64,000 bases of DNA from Burkholderiales bacterium. Its GTDB lineage: Bacteria > Pseudomonadota > Gammaproteobacteria > Burkholderiales > SG8-41. The stretch covers positions 62,001 to 126,000 of the forward strand of contig JAHCAG010000006.1 of assembly GCA_019635015.1 (NCBI GenBank), in the 5' to 3' direction. The notes beneath the pieces were generated by a model. It had not been told where the DNA came from and ran no database searches. It worked only from the letters and a program-made list of their open reading frames with translations. This document shows, one piece after another, positions 18,177 to 25,694 of the stretch (positions within the stretch are counted from its first letter, which is position 1; each line of letters opens with the position of its first letter). Position numbers and translations under genes: made by a program.

Positions 18177-19004
18177 GTGACGCAGGACCTGTTCGTGCCG
18201 GGCCATCGGGGCCCGGCTTTCATCGACGGGGAAATCGTCTGCTGCCTGTTTCAGGGCAGCCGCGTGCTGATCGCGCGCGACGGTGGCGGAATGCCGCAGC
18301 TGCCGCGCCTTGACGCCCGCTTGAGCGGACTGCCGCTCAAGACAGCGCAGTACCTCGGCCGTCTCGATGGCCGCCACTGTTACGGCCTGCAACTGCCCCG
18401 CGGCGCCGAACCACCCGCGGGGCTTGAGACGCTGGGACTGCGCGCGCTGATCCTTGAGGGCAACGACCTGGTTTCGGCGCTGGCAGGCCAGGCCTTTCAG
18501 CTGCTGGAGTGGGAGCGCACCCATCGCCACTGCGGCGCCTGCGGCGCACCGACGACATCCCATGCCGCCGACAGGGCGGTGGAATGCGCGGATTGCCGCA
18601 TTGTCTATTACCCGCGCATTGCGCCCGTGATGATGGCGCTGGTCTACCGCCGGGGAGAACTGTTGCTGACACGCAAGCCGAACTATGCACCGGGCCGTTA
18701 CACCGTGGTAGCCGGCTTCGTGGAGGCTGGAGAGTCGCTGGAGCAGTGCCTGGTGCGTGAAGTGAAGGAAGAAGTCGGCGTCGACATCCGCAATCCGCGT
18801 TACTTCGGCAGCCAGCCCTGGCCGTTCCCCAATTCGCTGGTGGTGGCCTTCAGCGCGGAATGGGCGGGAGGCGAGGTTTTGCCCGATCCGGATGAGCTCG
18901 AGGATGCACGCTGGTTTTCAATTAACGCGCTGCCTGAGCTGCCCGAACCGGTACATATCTCCCGTCAATTGATCGACGACACGCTGGCCCGGTTACGCAG
19001 CTAG
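18177..19004 (+). CDS. nudC: NADH pyrophosphatase / Nudix hydrolase
   Basis: A 275-residue (GTG start) NudC-type enzyme that cleaves NAD(H) and can remove NAD caps from RNA. Features are the N-terminal NUDIX-like domain, the zinc ribbon CGACGAPT...CADCRIVYYPR, and the Nudix box GFVEAGESLEQCLVREVKEE. The SQPWPFPNSLM-like signature of NADH pyrophosphatases appears as SQPWPFPNSLVV. No ATG is available; TTG 18156 would overlap the amidohydrolase by 17 bases, so GTG 18177 is preferred. It may simply be a housekeeping gene downstream of the catabolic pair. Confidence 0.9.
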   Translation: MTQDLFVPGHRGPAFIDGEIVCCLFQGSRVLIARDGGGMPQLPRLDARLSGLPLKTAQYLGRLDGRHCYGLQLPRGAEPPAGLETLGLRALILEGNDLVSALAGQAFQLLEWERTHRHCGACGAPTTSHAADRAVECADCRIVYYPRIAPVMMALVYRRGELLLTRKPNYAPGRYTVVAGFVEAGESLEQCLVREVKEEVGVDIRNPRYFGSQPWPFPNSLVVAFSAEWAGGEVLPDPDELEDARWFSINALPELPEPVHISRQLIDDTLARLRS

Positions 19005-19123
19005 CACATCGTGGACCACGGTCGGAAGGCCAGCTGCTGCATGCTAGGATTACCGCAGGAGGAGGTGACCGGCGCCAAGGCCGGCCCGACAGTTGTTCAA
19101 CACCACCATGCGGGGCTGCAAAC

Positions 19124-19966
19124 ATGCCTTTTCATCGCTTCGAGGACTTCGAGAGCAATTACCTGACACCGCACCTGTCCACCGGCAAGGCGCCGGTGAT
19201 CGAGGGGCGTTACATCTATTTCTGCCTGCTGCACAAGGTGGCCGGCACCGGCTCCGAGCTGCATTACCACCCGAACGAGTTGCTGATCTTTCCGGTCCGC
19301 GGCAAGATCAATGCCATCGTCGGCAAGGACCGACGGATCGTGAAACCCGGCACTTTCGTCCATGCGCCGGCCTACGCCCGCCACTCGATGAAGGCGACCG
19401 AAGACGGCAACCTGCAGTACCTCTACATCAAGGACAAGACCTGGACCGTGGTCGGGCTGGCCGAGGACGAGGCGGTGCCGGACAAGGCGATGACCGTGGC
19501 CGAGGTCAATAAAAAATACAACGTCGGCGACCGCGACAAGCACCAGAAAACCCAGGGCAAGTCGCAGGCGATCATCGAAGGCCTGCCGGTGTGCTTCCAT
19601 CCGATCCTCGACAGCCTGGATGCGCCGCCGCGATCCGGCCGTTGCGTCAACTGGATCGAGGGTGAGCGGCTGGCTTTCGGTCTGTTCGAAGTGCCGGCGG
19701 GTTACGCCGAACCGGAAGCGGTATCGGAACGCGAACTCTTCGTCTACGTGCTGAGCGGAAAAATCGACGCCCAGGCAGGCGGCGCGCGCAAGACCCTGGG
19801 GCCGGGAGATATCGTCTATGTCCCGCGCGGGGAACGTTACCGCCTGCAGGTACGCGAACATGCGCGGTATGCGACGGTATGCTCGACACCCTGGCTCGAA
19901 AACCGCATCGACAACATGTCACCCGAGGAGGCCGAGCAGGCGCGGGTCAACATGAAACCGAACTGA
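19124..19966 (+). CDS. Bicupin-domain protein
   Basis: A 280-residue protein with two cupin barrels. The first (residues ~30-110) has a metal-type motif ELHYHPNELLIFPVRGK and PGTFVHAPAYARHSMKA. The second (~185-265) has ERELFVYVLSGKIDAQ and LGPGDIVYVPRGERYRLQV, but with fewer His ligands. It could be a dioxygenase, isomerase or sensor; the substrate is unknown. It stands between nudC and a Bug receptor gene, separated from the latter by a hairpin. The start is weak in ribosome-binding signal: a strong GGAGGAGG lies about 55 bases upstream, not at the ATG. Confidence 0.75.
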   Translation: MPFHRFEDFESNYLTPHLSTGKAPVIEGRYIYFCLLHKVAGTGSELHYHPNELLIFPVRGKINAIVGKDRRIVKPGTFVHAPAYARHSMKATEDGNLQYLYIKDKTWTVVGLAEDEAVPDKAMTVAEVNKKYNVGDRDKHQKTQGKSQAIIEGLPVCFHPILDSLDAPPRSGRCVNWIEGERLAFGLFEVPAGYAEPEAVSERELFVYVLSGKIDAQAGGARKTLGPGDIVYVPRGERYRLQVREHARYATVCSTPWLENRIDNMSPEEAEQARVNMKPN

Positions 19967-19982
19967 GCACCCAAGGTCTTAC

Positions 19983-20000
19983 AAGAACAAGAACAAGAAC
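19983..20000 (+). repeat. Short tandem repeat (AAGAAC x3)
   Basis: Three exact copies of AAGAAC lie just after the bicupin stop. It is too short to assign a role; it may be slippage-prone. Confidence 0.7.
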
Positions 20001-20007
20001 AGGTTCC

Positions 20008-20031
20008 GCACCGTGCGACACCGCACGGTGC
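20008..20031 (+). terminator. Hairpin between bicupin and Bug receptor genes
   Basis: A 10-bp perfect stem (GCACCGTGCG / CGCACGGTGC, loop ACAC) has no T-run after it. It may act as a weak terminator, processing site or attenuator. Confidence 0.5.
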
Positions 20032-20094
20032 AGGGATCGTCTGCAGCAGCAGGGAACATCGGCCGTGTATTCAAACCATTACCGGAGAGGAACG

Positions 20095-21093
20095 ATGAAA
20101 AAATTGTTTGAAATCAATGGTTTATATATTTCCATCGGCATTATCGGGGCGCTGCTCAGCGGCGCTGCGCATGCCCAGAACTGGAAACCCGACCGTCACG
20201 TAGAACTGATCGTGCCGGCCGGTGCAGGAGGATCGCTGGATCATGTCGGTCGCAGCTTCCAGAAGTTGTGGGACGAACTGAAACTGGTTCCGTCCTCAAG
20301 CGCCGTGGTCAACCGCTCCGGAGGCGGCCACGCAGTGGCCTACAACTTCCTTAACCAGCAGTCCGGAAATCCGCATTTCCTGAGCATCACTTCATCGACG
20401 CTGCACACCAGCCACATCAATGGCCGGCTGAAGCTGTCCTTCCGCGATTTCACACCGCAGGCGGTGATGCTCACCGAATACATCGCCTTTGCCGTGCGCC
20501 CCGATTCGCCATTGAAGACCGGCAAGGATCTGATCGAAGTGCTGCGCAAGGATCCCGGCAGCCTGAGCCTCGCGCTCAGCAGCGCGCTGGGCGGCACGCA
20601 CCATATTTCCTTCGGCTTGCCGCTGATGTCCGGCAAGGTGGACATCAAGAAAGCCAAAATGATTGCCTTCAATTCCACGGGTGAAGCGATAACGGCGCTG
20701 CTCGGTGGACATGTCGACGTATTGTCAGGTGGGGCAGTGCAGATCGCGCCGCATGTCACCAGCGGCAAGATGCGTCTGCTGGCGATTTCCTCGCCGCAAC
20801 GCCTTCCCGGTGCGCTGGCCGACGGCCCGACCTGGCCCGAACTCGGGTATAAAGGCGTTTTTGAAAACTGGCGCGGTGTCATCAGCCCCGGGAAAATCAC
20901 TCCGGAACAGACGGCATACTGGGATGGCGTGTTCAGCAGGATCGCAAACAGCCCCGATTTCAAGTCGATGGCCGAAAAGAACCAGTGGGTCATCAATTAC
21001 AAGAACTCGGCTGAAACGCGCAAGTTCTTCGAATCGGAATATGCCGAGCTGAAGGAAGTCATGGATTTCCTCGGCTTGTCAGGCAAGCCATAG
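20095..21093 (+). CDS. TctC/Bug-family substrate-binding protein
   Basis: A 332-residue periplasmic receptor from ATG 20095 (GGAGAGG site). The signal peptide is IGIIGALLSGAAHAQ. The core reads NWKPDRHVELIVPAGAGGSLDHVGRSF and differs from the other four receptors in the first-strand loop (AGAGGSLD rather than PPGGxxD), with LGGTHHISFGLPLMSG in the central region. It groups more with TctC proper than with typical orphan Bugs. It is followed by a beta-hydroxyacid dehydrogenase gene 17 bases on, so it may deliver a hydroxy acid. Confidence 0.9.
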   Translation: MKKLFEINGLYISIGIIGALLSGAAHAQNWKPDRHVELIVPAGAGGSLDHVGRSFQKLWDELKLVPSSSAVVNRSGGGHAVAYNFLNQQSGNPHFLSITSSTLHTSHINGRLKLSFRDFTPQAVMLTEYIAFAVRPDSPLKTGKDLIEVLRKDPGSLSLALSSALGGTHHISFGLPLMSGKVDIKKAKMIAFNSTGEAITALLGGHVDVLSGGAVQIAPHVTSGKMRLLAISSPQRLPGALADGPTWPELGYKGVFENWRGVISPGKITPEQTAYWDGVFSRIANSPDFKSMAEKNQWVINYKNSAETRKFFESEYAELKEVMDFLGLSGKP

Positions 21094-21110
21094 ACGCAAG
21101 GAGTGCCGTC

Positions 21111-22043
21111 ATCAAGCAGCAGAATATCGGCAGCATCGGACTCGGCATCATGGGTGGCGCGTTCGCGCGCCACCTGCTTTCGGAGGGTTTCGCAGTCACC
21201 GGCTACGACATCGACGCCGGGAGGCGGGCGGCATTGCGGAAACTCGGCGGTACGCCGGCAACAACGGCCGCGGCGGTTTACGCGAAATGTCCCGTGCTGG
21301 TCACTTCGCTGCCGAGTATTGCCGCAGTCAATGCGGCGTTTTTCGGCAGGGGCGGCATCGCTGACAAGGCGAAGCGGGGCACCGTGGTCATCGAAACCAG
21401 CACACTGCCGCTGGCCAAAAAACACGAGATCCGCGAACGCTGCGCCGGGCGCGGCATTGTTGTCCTGGATTGTCCGGTCAGCGGCACCGGCGCCCAGGCC
21501 GCCAACCGCGACATCGCCATCTACGCCAGCGGCGACCGCCGCGCCTACGAGCGCGCCGAAGCAGCCCTGAAGGGATTCTCGCGCAGCGTCTATTACTGCG
21601 GCGAATACGGCAACGGCTCGAAACTGAAGTATGTCGCCAACCTGCTGGTGACGATCCACAACCTGTCCACCGCCGAGGCCATGGTGATGGGCATGAAGTC
21701 CGGGCTCGACCTGGATCTGCTGTACAAGGTGATCCGGGACGGCGCCGGCAATTCGCGGATGTTCGAGGTGCGCGGCCCGCTGATGATCCGCGGCGACTAC
21801 AGCCAGGCGACGATGAAAATCGACGTCTACAAGAAGGATATTGATATCATTGAGCAGTTCGCGGCCGACCTGCATTGCCCGGTGCCGCTGTTCGAAGCCT
21901 CAAAACCGTTTTATGCCGCAGCCCATGCGCAGGGCCGCGCGCTGGAGGACACCGCCGCCGTCTGTGCCGTACTGGAGCAGATGGCCGGCGTGAAGCGCAA
22001 GAAAAGCATCATTTCAAAAACCCGAAAGAGAAAGACCCGATGA
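21111..22043 (+). CDS. 3-hydroxyisobutyrate/6-phosphogluconate dehydrogenase-like oxidoreductase, apparent ATC start
   Basis: A ~310-residue NAD(P)-dependent beta-hydroxyacid dehydrogenase. The cofactor loop IGSIGLGIMGGAFARHL, the substrate loop LDCPVSGTGAQAANRD and the catalytic Lys in GNGSKLKYVANLL are present. The first ATG (21150) lies inside the dinucleotide loop and would delete the first strand. No ATG, GTG or TTG exists upstream in this frame, but AAGGAG at 21098-21103 is followed seven bases later by ATC (21111), giving a normal N terminus (M/I)KQQNIGSIG. An AUC start is therefore likely, unless a sequence error is present. Its stop overlaps the next gene (ATGA). Confidence 0.8.
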   Translation: MKQQNIGSIGLGIMGGAFARHLLSEGFAVTGYDIDAGRRAALRKLGGTPATTAAAVYAKCPVLVTSLPSIAAVNAAFFGRGGIADKAKRGTVVIETSTLPLAKKHEIRERCAGRGIVVLDCPVSGTGAQAANRDIAIYASGDRRAYERAEAALKGFSRSVYYCGEYGNGSKLKYVANLLVTIHNLSTAEAMVMGMKSGLDLDLLYKVIRDGAGNSRMFEVRGPLMIRGDYSQATMKIDVYKKDIDIIEQFAADLHCPVPLFEASKPFYAAAHAQGRALEDTAAVCAVLEQMAGVKRKKSIISKTRKRKTR

Positions 22044-23284
22044 AACCGACCATGTCGCCGCAGGGCCAGGCTGCCCAGACCATTTCCCGCAACATGAAGC
22101 TGATCTCCCACAACGAGCTCGCCGGTTTCGGCGGCATCGGCGAGGGCATCAACATGCAGATCACCAAGGATGGCCGCCGCATCCTGTGGCTGGCGCATGA
22201 ATCGGCACCGAAAAACTTCACCGCGGTTGACGTTTCCGACGTCAAGAACCCGAAAGTCATCTGCCAGACCGATCTGCCGCATGAACGCGTTCGCTCGAAC
22301 TCGCTCGACGTGGTCGGCGACATCATGGTGGTGGCCTACCAGACCAAGAAAGTCGGCGACAAACCGGCCGGCATGGACATTTTTGACATCAGCACCCCGG
22401 AAAAGCCGAAGCTGATTTCGCATTTTGACGCCTCCGGCCCGCATTCACGTGGCGCGCACTGCGTATGGTTTGTAGACGGCGAGTATGTGCACCTGACCTC
22501 GGGCTCTGCCGATTTCGAGCCGACGCACCCGAACGATTTCCAGTTCTACCGCATCATCGACGTGCGCAATCCGTCGAAGCCGGTAGAAGTGGGTCGCTGG
22601 CATTACCCCGGGACGCACAAGGGCGACAAGGAAGCGCCGCCGCCGCGTCATCCGAAGTTCGACGGCGGTTACCGCCCGCACAACATCCTGGTCTATCCCG
22701 AGCGTCCGGACCGCGCCTATGTCGCCTATCTCGACGGCGGCGCAGTGATCCTCGACATTTCCGACAAAGCTAATCCCAGGGTTGTCACCAACTGGCGTTA
22801 TTCGCCGCCGTACAACGGCTTCTGCCACACGGTGATGCCGCTGATGAGCCGCGACATGCTGCTGGTGACCGACGAGTGCACCAAGGACGACGGCATCGAC
22901 TGGCCGAAACTCGGCTGGGTCGTCAATGCCAGTGCCGAAACCAACCTGGTGCCGATGTCGACGCTGCCTTTGCCGCCGCTGGAGAGTTTCGTCAAGCGCG
23001 GCGGCCGTTACGGCGCGCACAACATCCACGAGAACCTGCCGGGACCGGCCTCCTTCCGCTCCGACAACCTGATCGTCGGCACCTTCTTCAACGGCGGTGT
23101 GCGTGCATTCGACATCTCGAATGCGTACCAGCCGCAGGAAGTCGCCTACTACGTGCCGGGCGCCCCCAAGCTGTCGCCGAAGGGCTCGATCCAGATCAAC
23201 GACGTCTGGGTGGACGAGAACCGCCTGATTTACACGGTGGACCGTTTCGCCGGCGGCCTCTACATCCTCGAGATGGACATCTGA
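22040..23284 (+). CDS. LVIVD-repeat beta-propeller protein
   Basis: A 414-residue protein overlapping the dehydrogenase stop by four bases (ATGA). Repeats of the type xxVDVSDVKNPKVI, MDIFDISTPEKPKLIS, RIIDVRNPSKPVEVG, VILDISDKANPRVV and AFDISNAYQPQEV mark an LVIVD propeller. There is no signal peptide, so it is probably cytoplasmic. Conserved His/Asp clusters (SRGAHCVW, RPHNILV, CHTVMPL, TDECTKDD, GAHNIHE) could bind a metal, recalling selenium-binding protein/methanethiol oxidase propellers. Function is not established. It is followed 16 bases later by a COG0523 GTPase, a possible metal loader. Confidence 0.8.
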   Translation: MKPTMSPQGQAAQTISRNMKLISHNELAGFGGIGEGINMQITKDGRRILWLAHESAPKNFTAVDVSDVKNPKVICQTDLPHERVRSNSLDVVGDIMVVAYQTKKVGDKPAGMDIFDISTPEKPKLISHFDASGPHSRGAHCVWFVDGEYVHLTSGSADFEPTHPNDFQFYRIIDVRNPSKPVEVGRWHYPGTHKGDKEAPPPRHPKFDGGYRPHNILVYPERPDRAYVAYLDGGAVILDISDKANPRVVTNWRYSPPYNGFCHTVMPLMSRDMLLVTDECTKDDGIDWPKLGWVVNASAETNLVPMSTLPLPPLESFVKRGGRYGAHNIHENLPGPASFRSDNLIVGTFFNGGVRAFDISNAYQPQEVAYYVPGAPKLSPKGSIQINDVWVDENRLIYTVDRFAGGLYILEMDI

Positions 23285-23300
23285 CCGGAGCCGCAACGCA

Positions 23301-24317
23301 ATGCTGGATGCACTTTCGGGGAAATTCCCGGTCAGCGTCGTCACCGGGTTCCTCGGCAGCGGCAAGACTACGCTGATCAACAAGCTGCTGAAGCGGCCCG
23401 ACATGAACCGGGTCGCCGTCATCGTCAATGAGTTCGGCGAGCAGGCGATCGACAACGATCTGGTCGAGGTCTCGTCCGAACAGATGATGCTGCTGAACAA
23501 CGGCTGCCTGTGCTGCGTGCTGCGCGGCGATCTGCAGGAGACGCTGCGCGACCTGTTCGTCAAACGCCGCAACGGCGACATCATCGACTTCACCCGGGTG
23601 ATCATCGAGACCACCGGTCTCGCTGATCCCGCACCGGTGATGCAGACGCTGATGACCGATGACATGCTGCTGGCCCATTACCGGCTGGACTGCGTGGTTA
23701 CACTGGCCGATGCCGTCAACGGCATCGAACAGCTGGACACCATGCAGGAGCCGCTGAAGCAGGCGGCATTGGCCGACCGCATTGTCATCACCAAATCGGA
23801 TCTCGCCGGGGAGGAGGCCACGGGCAGGCTCGAGGCCCGGCTGCACGAGCTGAATCCCCAGGCCCCGATCAAACGGGCCGTCAACGGCGAAATCGATCTC
23901 GAATTCCTGATCGACGTCGGCCTGCGCAACACCAAGGCCAAACTGGCTGACATCGAACGCTGGATGGGCGAGCCGGACGAGCACGGCGATCACCATCGCC
24001 ATGATGAAAACGTGAAATCATTCTGCCTGCGTTATCAGGAACCGATGACCTGGGCCGCTTTTTCGCAAACCATGGAGGTGCTTGGCGCGTTGCGCGGCTC
24101 CGACATGTTGCGGGTCAAGGGACTGATCAACGTCGCCGGGCACAAGGGGCCGATGGTGGTGCAGGGTGTGCAGCACCTGTTCCATCCCCCGGTGGAACTC
24201 GCAGCCTGGCCCAGCGACGACCATTCGACCCGCATCGTCTTCATCACCCGCAACATTCCGCGGGAAACCGTGGCAAACCTGTTCGCAGCCATCGGTGCGG
24301 TGACGGCAGGCGCCTGA
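23301..24317 (+). CDS. CobW/COG0523-family GTPase (metallochaperone-like)
   Basis: A 338-residue G3E P-loop GTPase. Walker A is GFLGSGKTTLINKLL, the metal-binding signature is NNGCLCCVLRGDL, the base-recognition motif is ITKSDLAG, and the CobW C-terminal domain spans residues ~235-335. A His/Asp-rich linker (DEHGDHHRHDE) lies before the C-terminal domain, typical of Zn/Co-handling members. Family members insert or chaperone metals. The position directly behind the propeller gene suggests a shared client. No zinc-regulator (Zur) site is evident. Confidence 0.88.
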   Translation: MLDALSGKFPVSVVTGFLGSGKTTLINKLLKRPDMNRVAVIVNEFGEQAIDNDLVEVSSEQMMLLNNGCLCCVLRGDLQETLRDLFVKRRNGDIIDFTRVIIETTGLADPAPVMQTLMTDDMLLAHYRLDCVVTLADAVNGIEQLDTMQEPLKQAALADRIVITKSDLAGEEATGRLEARLHELNPQAPIKRAVNGEIDLEFLIDVGLRNTKAKLADIERWMGEPDEHGDHHRHDENVKSFCLRYQEPMTWAAFSQTMEVLGALRGSDMLRVKGLINVAGHKGPMVVQGVQHLFHPPVELAAWPSDDHSTRIVFITRNIPRETVANLFAAIGAVTAGA

Positions 24318-24327
24318 CTCCGCGCGC

Positions 24328-24360
24328 CCCGCGGCGGCAAAACGCCGCGGGTTTCATTTC
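24328..24360 (+). terminator. Rho-independent terminator after CobW-family gene
   Basis: A 9-bp GC stem (CCCGCGGCG / CGCCGCGGG, loop GCAAAA) is followed by TTTCATTTC. It ends the dehydrogenase/propeller/GTPase transcript. Confidence 0.85.
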
Positions 24361-24383
24361 TTCTTCCGGATAATTCACTGAAC

Positions 24384-24863
24384 ATGAACATCATCCTCGA
24401 TCGCATCCATGCACTCGGCCTGCAGTTGCCGCCAGTGCATCCCCACGCCAGCAAGAACCGCACCGCATGCGTGCAGTCCGGAAAAGTGCTGTACCTGTCG
24501 GGCCACAGCTCGGGACGCCACGAGATGCCGCTGGGCGTCGTCACCACCGGTAAGGTCGGCAGCGAAGTGTCGGAGCAGGACGCCTACAAAACCGCGCGCT
24601 CGGTGGCGCTGGTGATCATGGCCACGCTGCAGGCCCACACCGGCAACCTCGACCGGGTCACGCGGATCATCCGTCTCTTCGGCATGGTCAATTCCGCCCC
24701 CGGTTTCGAACGCCAGTTCGCGGTCATGGATGGCGCATCGGACCTGTTCTACGAAATCTGGGGGCCGGAGAAGGGCTGCCATGCCCGCTCGGCGGTGGGC
24801 ATCGCCGAGCTGCCGCGTCGCGCAGTCATCGAGATCAACGGGGAATTCGAAATCGACGGCTGA
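24384..24863 (+). CDS. RidA-family protein (YjgF-like)
   Basis: A 159-residue RidA-superfamily protein. The VQSGKVLYLSGH strand, the long QDAYKTARSVALVIMATLQAHT helix and the RIIRLFGMVNSAPGF strand fit, but the C-terminal Arg of true RidA is less clear (it reads HARSAVGIAELPRRAVIEINGEF). Members deaminate reactive enamines or act on aminomuconate-type intermediates. The gene is separated from the GTPase by a terminator. Proximity to an ACMSD-type gene is suggestive only. Confidence 0.8.
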   Translation: MNIILDRIHALGLQLPPVHPHASKNRTACVQSGKVLYLSGHSSGRHEMPLGVVTTGKVGSEVSEQDAYKTARSVALVIMATLQAHTGNLDRVTRIIRLFGMVNSAPGFERQFAVMDGASDLFYEIWGPEKGCHARSAVGIAELPRRAVIEINGEFEIDG

Positions 24864-24942
24864 AGCCGGCGCAGGAATGACACTCAGGCCCGACTTCACG
24901 ATGCCCGGAAAATCCGATGGGCCTGGGATTTGCCACTGAAAA

Positions 24943-24956
24943 TTGACACAGATCAA
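24943..24956 (+). promoter_or_regulatory. Possible FNR/ANR-type box
   Basis: TTGACACAGATCAA matches TTGAT-N4-ATCAA at 9 of 10 positions. Its centre is 42 bases before the DksA-like start codon, which would put a class II start site at about the ATG. No good -10 was found, so the call is tentative. Confidence 0.4.
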
Positions 24957-24991
24957 GACCTGCAGGTCCGGCGCGCAGCATCATCCCCCGC

Positions 24992-25387
24992 ATGAACACA
25001 CTCAACGAAAAACAGCTGGCCTCGCTGAAAGACGCGCTGGCGAAGCGCAAGAGTCAACTCCTGGACGAAATCCGCGAGGTGCTGGCGCGATCCGGAAACG
25101 CACATCATGCAGAACTGGTGGGAGGCGTCGGCGACATGGGTGACGAAGCCGCCGCCAGCCTGCTGCGTGACATATCGGAGGCGGAAGTCCTGCGGGATAT
25201 CGGTGAAGTGCGCGACATTGCCGCGGCAGAGCAGCGGCTTGCCGACGGGCAGTATGGCCAATGCATCGACTGCGGCGAGCCCGTGGCTTACGATCGCCTG
25301 AAAGCCTATCCCAGCGCCAAACGCTGCATGCCTTGCCAGCAGCATCGGGAAAAAACCCGCGCGCCCTCAAAATACACGGGGCGCTGA
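24992..25387 (+). CDS. DksA/TraR-family zinc-finger protein
   Basis: A 131-residue short DksA/TraR-like protein. It has an N-terminal coiled-coil-like helix (EKQLASLKDALAKRKSQLLDE), then a C4 zinc finger with CIDCGEPV and CMPCQQH (residues ~90-113). It lacks the full coiled-coil length and the DxxDxA tip of true DksA (~150 residues), so it is one of the shorter paralogues that bind RNA polymerase or have other roles. A possible FNR-type box lies upstream and no strong Shine-Dalgarno is seen. Confidence 0.88.
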   Translation: MNTLNEKQLASLKDALAKRKSQLLDEIREVLARSGNAHHAELVGGVGDMGDEAAASLLRDISEAEVLRDIGEVRDIAAAEQRLADGQYGQCIDCGEPVAYDRLKAYPSAKRCMPCQQHREKTRAPSKYTGR

Positions 25388-25494
25388 CTCCGCATAGACT
25401 GCCTGAAGCATTTGCAGATTCACGGCTGGACAGCGCGGCAGTTGCGTTTTCGATGACGCGTATGCGATATGCGCAAGCCAGGCCTCAAAAGCGA

Positions 25495-25518
25495 AAAGCC
25501 ATCCCGCGGGATGGCTTT
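25495..25518 (-). terminator. Terminator of tRNA-Asn
   Basis: The perfect palindromic stem AAAGCCATCCC GC GGGATGGCTTT, read on the minus strand, is followed by TCGCTTTT. It lies 15 bases beyond the tRNA 3' end. Confidence 0.8.
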
Positions 25519-25533
25519 GACGCTTTAAAATCA

Positions 25534-25609
25534 TGGCTCCCCGACCTGGGCTCGAACCAGGGACCTGCGGATTAACAGTCCGTCGCTCTACCGACTGAGC
25601 TATCGGGGA
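25534..25609 (-). tRNA. tRNA-Asn (GTT)
   Basis: A 76-nt cloverleaf on the minus strand. The acceptor TCCCCGA pairs with TCGGGGA, the D-arm is AGCTCAGTCGGTAGAGC, the anticodon loop CTGTTAA gives anticodon GTT, the T-arm is CTGGTTCGAGCCCAG, and a discriminator G plus encoded CCA complete it. It is single copy here with its own promoter and terminator. Confidence 0.97.
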
Positions 25610-25653
25610 ATTGTGCTTGAAAAACCGGTTGTTACCGGTTCAACGAGGGGCGT

Positions 25654-25682
25654 ATTCTATCCGTGCTTCGAAAGTGGGTCAA
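25654..25682 (-). promoter_or_regulatory. Sigma-70 promoter of tRNA-Asn
   Basis: TTGACC (25677-25682) and TAGAAT (25654-25659) are separated by exactly 17 bases on the minus strand. The predicted start is about 38 bases before the mature tRNA 5' end. The -35 lies just 5' of the AsmA-like gene on the other strand. Confidence 0.75.
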
Positions 25683-25694
25683 CGCGGAAAATCA

